Made by a program: the position numbers and the translations under genes. Shown one piece after another: positions 28,466-36,902 of a stretch of 64,000 nucleotides of DNA (the stretch's first letter is position 1; each line of letters starts with the position of its first letter). Under the pieces are notes generated by a model. The model was not told the origin of the DNA. It did not search any database and saw only the letters and a list, made by a program, of their open reading frames with translations. The stretch comes from an uncultured Bacteroidales bacterium (lineage in GTDB: Bacteria; Bacteroidota; Bacteroidia; Bacteroidales; Muribaculaceae), in the NCBI GenBank assembly GCA_902779125.1, contig CACZAC010000002.1, forward strand, positions 86,766 to 150,765, given 5' to 3'.

Positions 28466-29545
28466 ATGAACAATAACCGATACTGCGTCATCATGTGCGG
28501 CGGTGTAGGCAGTCGTTTTTGGCCCTTCAGCAAAGCCGCCAAGCCCAAACAGTTCATCGACTTTTTCGGCACTGGCAGGAGCCTGTTGCAGATGGCATTT
28601 GACCGCCTTCAGGGCATTGTCCCTGTCGACAATATCATCTTGATTACCAACGAGAACTACGAACCGCTCATCAAGGAGCAACTGCCTGAAATCAAGAGCC
28701 ATCAGATACTGCTGGAACCCGCACGTCGCAACACGGCACCTTGTATCGCATGGGCTGCTCACCACATCAAGGCAATCAACCCCGACGCCAAGATGATGGT
28801 TGCTCCCAGCGACCATCTGATAATCAACGTGCCTAAGTTCCAGCAAAGCGTCATCAAAGCCTTTGAATTCATCGACTCGCGTGATGCGCTCGTGACCATG
28901 GGCATCAAGCCAAGCCGACCTGAGACCGGTTATGGATACATCCAGGTGGGCGAACACATCGAGGGGGATTTCTCGGCGGTAAAGACCTTTACCGAGAAGC
29001 CCGATGAAGACCTAGCCCGCGTATTCCTGAAATCGGGCGAATTCTTCTGGAACTCGGGGATGTTCTTCTGGAGCGCCGACAGTATTCTCAATGCACTCAA
29101 CGCCTGCGCGCCCGAGGTCAACACTGTGTTTGAGCGTGGAATCCAATACTTTGGCACTCCACAGGAGAGGGAATACATTAACAACAACTTTGAGGCCTGC
29201 CCCAGCATCAGCATCGATTTTGCCGTGATGGAAAAGGCGCCCAATGTCTATGTCGAGACGGTCGATTTCGGTTGGAACGACCTCGGCACATGGCGGTCGC
29301 TTTATGACCACTCTCCCAAGAACAAGGAGGGCAATGTCACTCAGAACTGCAAAGCACTGATGTTCAACAGCCACAACAACATTGTGGCCATCAAGGGCGA
29401 TAAACTCATTGTGGCATCAGGCCTCGACGGATACATCGTTGCCGATGTAGATGACGCCCTGCTCATCGTTCCTCTGGAAGAAGAGCAGAGAATCAAGCAA
29501 TATGTCAACGATGTGAAATCCAAGTTTGGCGACAAGTTCCTGTAA
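28466..29545 (+). CDS. manC: Mannose-1-phosphate guanylyltransferase
   Basis: 359 residues: the nucleotidyltransferase domain only, without the isomerase domain of bifunctional forms. The signature GGVGSRFWPFSKAAKPKQF lies at about 12-30, with LEPARRNTAPCIAWAA and the sugar-binding FTEKPDEDLA and FFWNSGMFFW segments. It makes GDP-mannose from GTP and mannose-1-phosphate, the donor for mannose and fucose in capsule, O-antigen and glycoprotein glycans. It stands alone in the window, ending at a strong bidirectional terminator. Confidence 0.95.
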   Translation: MNNNRYCVIMCGGVGSRFWPFSKAAKPKQFIDFFGTGRSLLQMAFDRLQGIVPVDNIILITNENYEPLIKEQLPEIKSHQILLEPARRNTAPCIAWAAHHIKAINPDAKMMVAPSDHLIINVPKFQQSVIKAFEFIDSRDALVTMGIKPSRPETGYGYIQVGEHIEGDFSAVKTFTEKPDEDLARVFLKSGEFFWNSGMFFWSADSILNALNACAPEVNTVFERGIQYFGTPQEREYINNNFEACPSISIDFAVMEKAPNVYVETVDFGWNDLGTWRSLYDHSPKNKEGNVTQNCKALMFNSHNNIVAIKGDKLIVASGLDGYIVADVDDALLIVPLEEEQRIKQYVNDVKSKFGDKFL

Positions 29546-29580
29546 GAAGCCACCAACACATCGGGAAATTCTGATACACT

Positions 29581-29612
29581 AACGGGGCCCCTGGCATGCC
29601 AGGAGTCCCGTT
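29581..29612. terminator. Bidirectional hairpin between manC and ssb
   Basis: A 32-base near-perfect inverted repeat: the arms of AACGGGGC/CCTGGCA and TGCCAGG/AGTCCCGTT pair over 16 positions with one mismatch and one G-U. It lies between convergent genes; the T-runs are short. Confidence 0.7.
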
Positions 29613-29645
29613 AATATTAGTCTGAATGAAGTGTAGGTGCTACGC

Positions 29646-30017
29646 TTACTGTGCAGCCGGCTGCTGGGGTGCCATATTCTCACGAGGACGCGCCAGCAGT
29701 TCAAAGGAATCTACGTAAATCTCTGTGATATAGCGCTTCACCTTGTTAGCGTCTTCCCATGAACGGGTGCGCAATCTACCTTCCAGGTAAATCTGGGTAC
29801 CTTTGCGGATATAACGTTCGGCCACCTCGGCATTTTTGCCCCACATGACAATGTTGTGCCACTCGGTGCGTTCGGGCACCTGCACACCATTAGCATTGGT
29901 GTAAGCACGGTCTGAAGTAGCTAGTGTGAACGATGCAACGGGCTGATTTTGTGCAACATAACGCACATCCGGGTCTCGGCCCACACGGCCCAGCAGAATG
30001 ACTTTATTCACTGACAT
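29646..30017 (-). CDS. ssb: Single-stranded DNA-binding protein
   Basis: 123 residues. The OB fold is typical: MSVNKVILLGRVGRDPDVRY, ASFTLATSDRAY, RTEWHNIVMWGKNAEVAERY and GTQIYLEGRLRTRSWED. SSB coats single strands during replication and repair. The tail after the OB fold is very short (RENMAPQQPAAQ) and lacks the acidic DDDIPF-type tip that recruits partner proteins, so this may be a second SSB or a lineage-typical short form. It stands alone, with manC convergent. Confidence 0.93.
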   Translation of the reverse strand: MSVNKVILLGRVGRDPDVRYVAQNQPVASFTLATSDRAYTNANGVQVPERTEWHNIVMWGKNAEVAERYIRKGTQIYLEGRLRTRSWEDANKVKRYITEIYVDSFELLARPRENMAPQQPAAQ

Positions 30018-30071
30018 GATTTAATGGTATTTGTTTGATTATATATAATGTTAATGTCTGTTTTGTCGCTG

Positions 30072-31031
30072 TTAACACCCTGTGCCCTTCAGGGCAAGTC
30101 CCACGCGCTCATGCAGTCCATACATCAGGTTCATCGCATGTACCGCAGTGCCGGCACTGCCCTTGAGCAGGACGTCCATCACTGCATGGATGGAGAGATA
30201 GCCGCTATGGTCATCCTTGTCAATGCTGATGAGGCACTTGTTGGTGTTCTCGACTTCGGCAGTGGCAGCAGGACGGTCAACCATGAACACAAAGTTATGG
30301 TCATCGTAGTATTGCTCGTAGAGCTGATGCACCATCTCGGCATCGATACCGCACTTGAAACGTGCATCGACAGTGAGTGTGCGACGTTCAGCCAGCGGTG
30401 TAACCGTCAAGGTAACGGGCTGGTCAAAGCTCGACTGGCATTGAAGCAAAGCGCAGACAATCTCCTGTTGCTGGTCATCAGCCCAAGCGGTGGTATCCAA
30501 ACCGTCAACTGTCTTGCCCTCATTGGTCATGGCACTGGTGCCCAACGCCACTTTCAGTTCAATAGGGCTGTTCAAGAGCAGGTTACGAGCCATCGGCATC
30601 AGAGCGAGCAACGATGCCGTTGCAACATCGCCAGGCACAGTCACCAGCCGCGTGTCATGCACGAGCACACGTCGTTGCATCTCAGAGAGGCCATATTTCC
30701 ATGACGCTGCGCTGTCGCCATAATCCAGATTGTGAATGCCACTCATATCGATGACCGACAAACCCTCGGGCAAGTCCGTTGCCGACAGCCATTCGACGGC
30801 CTCAACGCGTTTGCCACACAAGTAAATCAAATCAACATCATCGAGCGCACCCTGAGGTCCTGTCCTAAGGTCACATTCACCCACCAGACCTGACACGATG
30901 CTATCTAACCGCATACCTACAGGAGCGCTGCCTGTCACCCATTTCAACTCCACATCGGGATGGTTGATGAGGACACGTACCAGCTCAGCGGCACGCATGT
31001 TGTCACACCCAATAATGCCTACTTTAATCAT
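30072..31031 (-). CDS. ArgC-like protein lacking catalytic residues
   Basis: 319 residues from the ATG at 31031, which overlaps the argR end by 8 bases. The overall fold is that of N-acetyl-gamma-glutamyl-phosphate reductase: MIKVGIIG start, ELVRVLINHPDVELKWV, and a C-terminus NTNKCLISIDK...DVLLKGSAGTAVHAMNLMYG that matches Bacteroidales ArgC closely. Yet the key residues are gone: the NPGC catalytic cysteine is Asp in VPGDVATASLL (codon 30629-30627), the EHxHxPEI histidine region reads WADDQQQEI, and the nucleotide loop GxxGYxxGEL reads GCDNMRAAEL. The frame is intact over its full length, so this is probably a pseudoenzyme or the remnant of an arginine operon and not a simple frameshifted pseudogene. 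Reductase activity is not expected. Confidence 0.85.
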   Translation of the reverse strand: MIKVGIIGCDNMRAAELVRVLINHPDVELKWVTGSAPVGMRLDSIVSGLVGECDLRTGPQGALDDVDLIYLCGKRVEAVEWLSATDLPEGLSVIDMSGIHNLDYGDSAASWKYGLSEMQRRVLVHDTRLVTVPGDVATASLLALMPMARNLLLNSPIELKVALGTSAMTNEGKTVDGLDTTAWADDQQQEIVCALLQCQSSFDQPVTLTVTPLAERRTLTVDARFKCGIDAEMVHQLYEQYYDDHNFVFMVDRPAATAEVENTNKCLISIDKDDHSGYLSIHAVMDVLLKGSAGTAVHAMNLMYGLHERVGLALKGTGC

Positions 31032-31596
31032 CAACAAGAGGCGTTTGAGCCGAGCCGAGGACATGGGGCGAGTTCTTGGGCATGAACTGCTCAAAGACGG
31101 CCCTGGCCTCGTCGTGGGTCACTCCCTCAGCAAGGATAGCAACCACTGTATCGGCGCCAGCAATCGTTCCAAGCACCTCGGGAGGACGACTCATGTCAAT
31201 GTCGTATGCCAAACCGGGAGCATAGCCGTTGCGCGTCTTGATGACAGCCAGATTGCCCGAGAACGTCACCGACACAAGACCCACCTGCTTAGCAGCATGG
31301 GCATCGGTCTGGCGCATACTCAACAACCTGTCTTGCAACTGATTGCTGTCAGGAATGATATACATGTAAGTGTTACGGTCGGTAGCGACCTTAGAAATCT
31401 TCAAGGCCTTCAAGTCGCGGGACAATGTAGCCTGAGTCACATTGATATTGTGCTCACGCAACATGTCGGCCAACTCACTTTGGCTACCAATGCAATTCGT
31501 CTTGATCAGATCAGTGATCAATTGTAAACGGTCACGTTTTCTTTTCACGAGCGCTTTCTTTTTTCTTGGTTTTTTTGTTAATGTTGTAGTCTCCAT
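31024..31596 (-). CDS. argR: Arginine repressor
   Basis: 190 residues from the ATG at 31596; the frame extends upstream without family features. A basic N-terminal tail of about 25 residues (KKPRKKKALVKRKRDR) precedes the ArgR winged helix (QSELADMLREHNINVTQATLSRDLKALKISK), followed by the C-terminal arginine-binding/hexamer domain (NGYAPGLAYDIDMSRPPEVLGTIAGADTV). The GTIAGADT segment that binds arginine is intact. It overlaps the ArgC-like gene by 8 bases. In other Bacteroidales argR heads a full arginine operon; here only the inactive ArgC homologue follows. Confidence 0.94.
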   Translation of the reverse strand: METTTLTKKPRKKKALVKRKRDRLQLITDLIKTNCIGSQSELADMLREHNINVTQATLSRDLKALKISKVATDRNTYMYIIPDSNQLQDRLLSMRQTDAHAAKQVGLVSVTFSGNLAVIKTRNGYAPGLAYDIDMSRPPEVLGTIAGADTVVAILAEGVTHDEARAVFEQFMPKNSPHVLGSAQTPLVDD

Positions 31597-31631
31597 TTGA
31601 ACAAATATACTTAAAAATTTGGTTTGAGTTG

Positions 31632-31662
31632 CAAAGATAATGACACTCTGCAAATATGCCAA
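31632..31662 (-). promoter_or_regulatory. argR promoter
   Basis: On the minus strand, TATCTTTG (31639-31632) with TTG at 31662-31660, a 20-base spacer. The start site would be about 30 bases before the argR ATG. Confidence 0.6.
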
Positions 31663-31869
31663 CATATTTATAGACTTTTTTCAATGAAAATTCAATATTT
31701 TATTCGTTATCCTTCAATTATTCATCATATTCAGTAAGTGTATTTCACCCTACACATTATTTATAATTATAATTACCTATCAAAAAGTGAGAGGGCCAGA
31801 TTTGGTGCAAATTCTTATCAGTAATAGTGACACCTCTGTCTTGGAAAAACACTTTTTAGTCTAAAATAG

Positions 31870-31900
31870 TTGTACATGATGAGTCAGTTGATTATCTTTG
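31870..31900 (+). promoter_or_regulatory. Promoter of the LytS/LytR-type two-component operon
   Basis: TTG (31870-31872), a 20-base spacer and TATCTTTG (31893-31900) form a full Bacteroidota promoter. The start would be near 31907, about 24 bases before the ATG at 31931, which supports that start over an earlier in-frame ATG at 31898. Confidence 0.65.
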
Positions 31901-31930
31901 CATTATAAACCATATAAACTGATTACTGAT

Positions 31931-33010
31931 ATGAGTGACCCACTCAAAGGGAACAAGACCCAATACCGCTACCTGCTGCTGCACATCCTGTGCTGGTCGG
32001 TGGTCATCATCGCGCCATTGTTCTTCCATAGTTCTGAGAATTCTTGGACGCAGGCATGGGCACGATATGCACGCGCGCTCGGTGCGCCTCTCTCATGCAT
32101 GATTGTTTTCTACCTGAACTTTTTATGGCTTGTACCGCGTTACCTGGTCAAGAATAAAGACTGGAAGATATTCATCGCCCTCAATATACTGGTACTGGTT
32201 TTGGGCGTATTATTTACTGACGTGTGGCGTTGGACCAATCACCAGTTACTGTCTGATTTGATTGATTTCGGCAACAGGGGGCCAAAGAATCATCCTCCAC
32301 GCATTCAAGGTTACTTTTACCTGTTATTGTGGTACATCCTGTTTATTGCGCTTTCGGTGGCGGTACGCATGTATCAGCGATGGCAACACCTGGAAGAGGT
32401 GAGAAAAGAAGTCGAAGCGGCACGCGCCGAGGCTGAATTGAGCAACCTACGCAACCAGTTGAATCCACATTTCCTGCTGAACACGCTCAACAACATCTAC
32501 GCGCTCATCGCCTTTGATCAGGACAAGGCACAAACAGCAGTAGGTGAGCTGAGCAAACTGCTGCGTCATGTACTCTATTTGAACCAGCAGGACTTTGTGC
32601 CACTTTCCAAAGAGGCCGACTTCATGAAGAATTACATTGAACTGATGAAGATACGAGTAACCGACAATGTGAAAATCATCAACAACATCAATGTACAGCC
32701 CAATGACTCCACACCGGTTGCTCCGATCATCTTCATCTCACTTCTTGAGAACGCATTCAAGCATGGCATTTCACCTCAAGGTAAAGGCGAAATCAAGATA
32801 GACTTGAATCAGGCCAATGGTGAAGTCTCGTGTGAGATTCGCAACTCCTACTATCCCAAACGAGAAAACGACAAGAGCGGCTCGGGCATCGGGCTGGAAC
32901 AGGTGAGCCGTCGCCTGGAACTCATGTACCCTGACCGTTACACCTGGGAGAAAGGATTGACTGACGATGGCAAGGAATATTACTCTAAAATTATTGTTAA
33001 GACCAGATGA
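31931..33010 (+). CDS. LytS-type sensor histidine kinase
   Basis: 359 residues. Four hydrophobic segments fill the first 150 residues; a short helix (EVRKEVEAARAEAELSNLRN) leads to the His_kinase motif QLNPHFLLNTLNNIYALI with the phospho-accepting His. The ATPase domain has ISLLENAFKHGI (N box) and GSGIGLEQVSRRL (G box). It senses an unknown signal through the membrane part and phosphorylates the downstream regulator. It overlaps that gene by 4 bases, so the pair is co-translated. Confidence 0.93.
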   Translation: MSDPLKGNKTQYRYLLLHILCWSVVIIAPLFFHSSENSWTQAWARYARALGAPLSCMIVFYLNFLWLVPRYLVKNKDWKIFIALNILVLVLGVLFTDVWRWTNHQLLSDLIDFGNRGPKNHPPRIQGYFYLLLWYILFIALSVAVRMYQRWQHLEEVRKEVEAARAEAELSNLRNQLNPHFLLNTLNNIYALIAFDQDKAQTAVGELSKLLRHVLYLNQQDFVPLSKEADFMKNYIELMKIRVTDNVKIINNINVQPNDSTPVAPIIFISLLENAFKHGISPQGKGEIKIDLNQANGEVSCEIRNSYYPKRENDKSGSGIGLEQVSRRLELMYPDRYTWEKGLTDDGKEYYSKIIVKTR

Positions 33011-33726
33011 TTATCAAGTGTGCTATAGTTGACGATGAGCCGCTGGCCGTGGAGCTGCTGGCAAGTTATGTGAAGAAAATACCGTTCCTCGAACTCTGCG
33101 GGAAATACAACAACGCTACCGATGCCCTGCATGGTATCGGCAATGCACCTGTGGACCTGCTGTTTCTGGACATCCAGATGCCGGAGTTAAACGGATTGGA
33201 ACTGAGTAAAATGATTCCCGAGAGCACCCGCATCGTTTTCACCACCGCTTTCAACCAGTATGCAGTGGACGGATTTAGGGTCAATGCGCTCGATTACCTG
33301 TTGAAACCTATCAGCTATGCCGACTTCCTGGAGGCCTGCAACAAAGCGCTGCAATGGTTCCAACTCGTGCAGCAGAATGAACAATCCTCGATGTCTGCCC
33401 AGGAGGAGCCGACCAGCATCTTTGTCAAGAGCGAGTACAAACTGCTGCAAATCCAACTTGACGATATCAAATACATTGAGGGGCTAAAAGACTATGTGAA
33501 AATCTACACCGAGCAATCGCAGCACCCCATCCTCACACTGATGAACATGAAGGCAATCGAGCAGATGCTGCCCCCATCGCGATTCATCAGGGTTCACCGC
33601 TCATTCATTGTGCAGAAAAGCAAAATACGCGAGATTGAGCGCAACCGCATCGTCTTTGGCGACGTGTACATCCCCATCGGCGACAGCTACAAACAGGCGT
33701 TCCAGGATTTCATCAACTCCAAGTAG
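33007..33726 (+). CDS. LytTR-family response regulator
   Basis: 239 residues. The receiver domain (1-120) has the acidic pair DDEP, the phospho-acceptor Asp in DLLFLDIQMP and the conserved Lys in DYLLKPI. Residues 135-235 are a LytTR DNA-binding domain (IKYIEGLKDYVKIYTE, FIRVHRSFIVQKSKIREIER). Targets are unknown; LytTR regulators commonly control envelope and surface genes, and the Wzi/lipoprotein genes lie just downstream on the other strand. A small CCCC-GTA-GGGG hairpin follows the stop. Confidence 0.95.
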   Translation: MIIKCAIVDDEPLAVELLASYVKKIPFLELCGKYNNATDALHGIGNAPVDLLFLDIQMPELNGLELSKMIPESTRIVFTTAFNQYAVDGFRVNALDYLLKPISYADFLEACNKALQWFQLVQQNEQSSMSAQEEPTSIFVKSEYKLLQIQLDDIKYIEGLKDYVKIYTEQSQHPILTLMNMKAIEQMLPPSRFIRVHRSFIVQKSKIREIERNRIVFGDVYIPIGDSYKQAFQDFINSK

Positions 33727-33811
33727 GCCCATACCCCGTAGGGGCTAACGCGAGCCTTTATCTCGATGAAATTACGTTTTAAAAATGTAAAGACTCTATA
33801 GCTCAACTTTT

Positions 33812-34234
33812 TTACGGCTGTTTCACGAGATGATAGGCATAGGCTGTGCCTGTCTCGTCGCTTTTGGTAAAAGTCACTTCCCTTGATGACTTGGAAGTAA
33901 TGGTGAAATCGTTGTAGTCTTCCAAACCCGGCATCACGATATAATACACTGTGGGGTCAGGGAAAGATACGGTCATTTTGCTACCGCCATCGCTCTCCTC
34001 CCATGTGCCGTAACTTGCCACCATTTGCTCGTGGCCATACACCTGCGACACCCTGAAGACCTTGCTCTGGAACTGGAAGAAGTAGTCGCCTTCGACGTTG
34101 ACGGGCGTGCCGTTGGCAGTAATCTGCTCAACGTGCCAGGTGCCGAACCAAATGCCGATGTCGCCGTGGTTGCGGGTGCAAGAGCACAACACCAGCACCG
34201 ACAGGATGGATATTATAAATAATGTCTTTTTCAT
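33812..34234 (-). CDS. Lipocalin-like lipoprotein
   Basis: 140 residues. The N-terminus MKKTLFIISILSVLVLCSC is a lipoprotein signal with lipobox LCSC. The mature part starts with a GTWHVEQITANGTPV strand typical of lipocalin-like domains in Bacteroidales and ends as a small all-beta protein. The function is unknown. Its start overlaps the stop of the Wzi gene by 4 bases, so it is translated with it and probably works in the same envelope process. Confidence 0.75.
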   Translation of the reverse strand: MKKTLFIISILSVLVLCSCTRNHGDIGIWFGTWHVEQITANGTPVNVEGDYFFQFQSKVFRVSQVYGHEQMVASYGTWEESDGGSKMTVSFPDPTVYYIVMPGLEDYNDFTITSKSSREVTFTKSDETGTAYAYHLVKQP

Positions 34235-35943
34235 CGTTTCTTGAAGTTAAAAGTACCGCTGTAGGTAATTCCCAGCATAGCGCCCCAGTTGTTGCCGTAG
34301 AGCGAACCGCGATCCATAGCCACTGTGGCATTCACACGCCACGGCCCATAAAACGACGGACGATAATTGAGTTGGAGAGCCATCGAAAAGTCGTCGACAC
34401 TGCCAGCACGGGGAATGATGGGTGTGCCCCATGCCTTGCGGTAAGAGACCTTCAGTCTGTAAGACCAGGCCTCGTGTAGCCAACCGCTGACAGCGGCGTG
34501 GAAACCGCGCAGCACATTGTCACGGTAGCGCATGTAGCCGTCCTGGTTGTAGAGCGGCGACTTGACAAAGGGCGAGCCGATTGACATGCCGCGGCTCTGG
34601 TAGCCGTTGTAGATGTAGTTGTTGTAGTAATCGTCGGCACCCGATGAGTGGCTGGTGATGGGTGTGCCTGGATTGTCGTTGGGTGTCCAATGGATGGGAC
34701 CGCTCTGGTTGGTGAAGTCAATGTACTCGATGACAGCGCCTTCAATCAAGGATCCCCCAAACGCATTGCGGTATTCCAGTCCCCACAGGCCGTCAAAGCC
34801 GTTCATTTTGCCGATGCCAGAGCCGTCTTCCCACAGCCACTGGGTATAGGCACGAAGGGTGCGGTGAGTAGCTAATTTGTATTCCAGTGCGATGTCCCAA
34901 GAGCCCAGATGGTTGCCCTCGACAAACGAATCTCCGGCACTCTTCCCACCACTACCGGCAATAAACGTGCGGAAGAAGGCCTTCGCATCGGTTTTCATTT
35001 TGACGGTGTTAGTCACCTGACCATCCTCATAGTAAGTGGCGTTTCCACCAAACTGGCAAGCCGACTGGGCGCCGATGGTGAACACGACGGGCTGATTTGG
35101 GTTGGTGCGGAAGTGCAGGCTCTTGTAATGCAGCCACAAGCCGGTGGTGATGAAGTGATTGTAGTAGTTATAATGGTTCTCCAGCCACTTGTTGTCGAAC
35201 TGGCGGAAGTAGCCGAATTCACCGTTTATCTGCACCCATCCCTTGGTGAACGGAATGTTCTGGAAGTCGAAGAAACCGGCACGCAGTCCCACTGGCGGGC
35301 GGGCATTGTTGCTCCACACGAGATCGCCACTGCTCAATTCCCCGTTAACAATGGGTGAAGATTTGTATTTCTGTCCCGCCACGGCATAGATGCTGCGGTA
35401 CTTGCCCTCAACGTAGGCCTGCTGAATCCATGCTACTGCAGGGTGTTGTTTCTGCACCTCAAACTGACCGTTGCCAGTATACCGTTCATAGCCTGTACTG
35501 GAGGAATAACCGCCCCAAGCTTCAAAGCCTGCACCCCAGGTGACACGTTTGTAATCATAGAGGGGGTGGCTAATGCTAGCTTGCACAAGTGCCGAATACT
35601 GCTGCGTAAAGATGCCGCCATTGTTGCTGGCAATGTAGTAGGGCGCCAATTCGCTGTTGCCGGCATTGGCAAAAAAGCCCAACTTATACTTCGGTCCCAT
35701 CCACGTATCAAAATTGTAGACAGGATCAATAATTGAACCGGTAGGATCTCCATGCACCGTTTCTTGGAACCACTTATACTTTAGATTAGGAGTGCAGCCG
35801 ACACAATTCAAAACTTGAGTAGTAGTATCTACCTGGAGAACACGCAAGAGGGTTGAGTCTGCTGGCACCTGTGCCGATGTGGCAATAGCACAACACAAGG
35901 TAAGAGCGAAGATAAAAGATGTTAGGACTTTTTTTGCCATCAT
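34231..35943 (-). CDS. Capsule assembly Wzi family outer-membrane protein
   Basis: 570 residues with a signal peptide (residues 1-25, ending ATSAQ). Alternating beta-barrel strands rich in Tyr, Trp and Gly run through the protein; segments such as GWVQINGEFGYFRQF, LGSWDIALEYKL and the closing SGTFNFKKR are typical of the Wzi barrel. Wzi anchors capsular polysaccharide at the outer membrane. Two adjacent ATGs are possible starts. It is followed by a coupled lipoprotein, and preceded by the glycine-lipid genes 12 bases upstream, all on the minus strand. Confidence 0.85.
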   Translation of the reverse strand: MMAKKVLTSFIFALTLCCAIATSAQVPADSTLLRVLQVDTTTQVLNCVGCTPNLKYKWFQETVHGDPTGSIIDPVYNFDTWMGPKYKLGFFANAGNSELAPYYIASNNGGIFTQQYSALVQASISHPLYDYKRVTWGAGFEAWGGYSSSTGYERYTGNGQFEVQKQHPAVAWIQQAYVEGKYRSIYAVAGQKYKSSPIVNGELSSGDLVWSNNARPPVGLRAGFFDFQNIPFTKGWVQINGEFGYFRQFDNKWLENHYNYYNHFITTGLWLHYKSLHFRTNPNQPVVFTIGAQSACQFGGNATYYEDGQVTNTVKMKTDAKAFFRTFIAGSGGKSAGDSFVEGNHLGSWDIALEYKLATHRTLRAYTQWLWEDGSGIGKMNGFDGLWGLEYRNAFGGSLIEGAVIEYIDFTNQSGPIHWTPNDNPGTPITSHSSGADDYYNNYIYNGYQSRGMSIGSPFVKSPLYNQDGYMRYRDNVLRGFHAAVSGWLHEAWSYRLKVSYRKAWGTPIIPRAGSVDDFSMALQLNYRPSFYGPWRVNATVAMDRGSLYGNNWGAMLGITYSGTFNFKKR

Positions 35944-35955
35944 GATGAGTTCTGA

Positions 35956-36894
35956 TTATCGTACGATGTTTGCCAGATAGGAGTCGATGTGACGTCGCTT
36001 TTTCTCGTCGGCAATTTCGTCCAGGTTGATGAGAATGCCCGTTTCCTCCACGTCGCCAAATTCGCGATTGATGGCGGTGCCCAGCAATAGCATCTTGGGC
36101 GACAGGCCCATGTAGGCGTTGACCAGCGGCGGGATGTTAATGCCGTGCTGGCGGATGAACGCGTTCGCCCGCTTGTAGTCCTCACGGAAGTCGTTGCCCA
36201 CAAATTGAGACATCAGTTCGGGATCATCGTTACGGGTGTCGGGCAGCGGGTCGATGGGCACTACCAGGCCTTCCTTGTCCTTGAAGTAGAGGTTGAGGAA
36301 GCACAACAGCATGTCGCGGCAGTCGCGCACGTAACTCGGGTACATCGTCATCTTGCCGAACATGTACTTGACCTTTGGGTAGATGATGGTCAATGCGCCC
36401 AGGCCGTCCCACAGGTTGTCGAGTGCAAACAGAGCTCGCACGCCCTCGCGCGTCGATTGGTACTCGGGACGCACAAACGAGCGTCCCAACTCGATGGTGA
36501 CGGGCAGGATTTCATTCAGGAACCTGTCGCTGAACTTGAACATGTGCCCAGTGGCGATGCGCGGCACACCGTTTTCCACCTTCACGTCCCAACCGCAGAT
36601 AAAACGGTAGGCTCCGATGATTTCCTTTTTATCGGGATTCCACACGAGCAACTGCTGGCAAGGTGGCTCCATCAGGTCAAACTCGTCGATATCACACGCC
36701 TTGCCAGTGCCGCCACCTGCGGCACGGAAAGTAATCTCGCGCAGGCGTCCAATCTCGCGCATCGTGTTGGGCGCATTGTGAGCGGAGACCACATAGATGT
36801 CGTTCTCAGCCTTGTTGGTGTGACGCAACAAACGTTCGGGCGTGAGTTCCTGCTCAATGAGTTCAACGGGGATGGGATTAATAATCTGTTCCAT
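35956..36894 (-). CDS. glsB: Glycine-lipid N-acyltransferase (OlsB/GNAT type)
   Basis: 312 residues from the ATG at 36894; a TTG two codons earlier is possible but less likely. The GNAT-like OlsB domain contains REIGRLREITFRAAGGGTGK, DEFD, and ATGHMFKFSDRF...ELGRSFVRPEYQS, where the pantetheine-binding region is expected. In Bacteroides thetaiotaomicron the matching gene makes N-acyl glycine, the first step of glycine lipids in the membrane. It lies 8 bases after the PlsC-type gene, the same pairing as in Bacteroides though in the reverse order as I recall it. The function is assigned from family and neighbour. Confidence 0.8.
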   Translation of the reverse strand: MEQIINPIPVELIEQELTPERLLRHTNKAENDIYVVSAHNAPNTMREIGRLREITFRAAGGGTGKACDIDEFDLMEPPCQQLLVWNPDKKEIIGAYRFICGWDVKVENGVPRIATGHMFKFSDRFLNEILPVTIELGRSFVRPEYQSTREGVRALFALDNLWDGLGALTIIYPKVKYMFGKMTMYPSYVRDCRDMLLCFLNLYFKDKEGLVVPIDPLPDTRNDDPELMSQFVGNDFREDYKRANAFIRQHGINIPPLVNAYMGLSPKMLLLGTAINREFGDVEETGILINLDEIADEKKRRHIDSYLANIVR

Positions 36895-36902
36895 AGGCAA
36901 TT

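Larger units (their letters stand above)
31597..31930. other. Divergent intergenic region argR / lytS-type gene
   Basis: 334 AT-rich bases without a gene. It holds the argR promoter (31632-31662) at one end and the kinase promoter (31870-31900) at the other. Nothing else is clear in 31663-31869. Confidence 0.5.
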
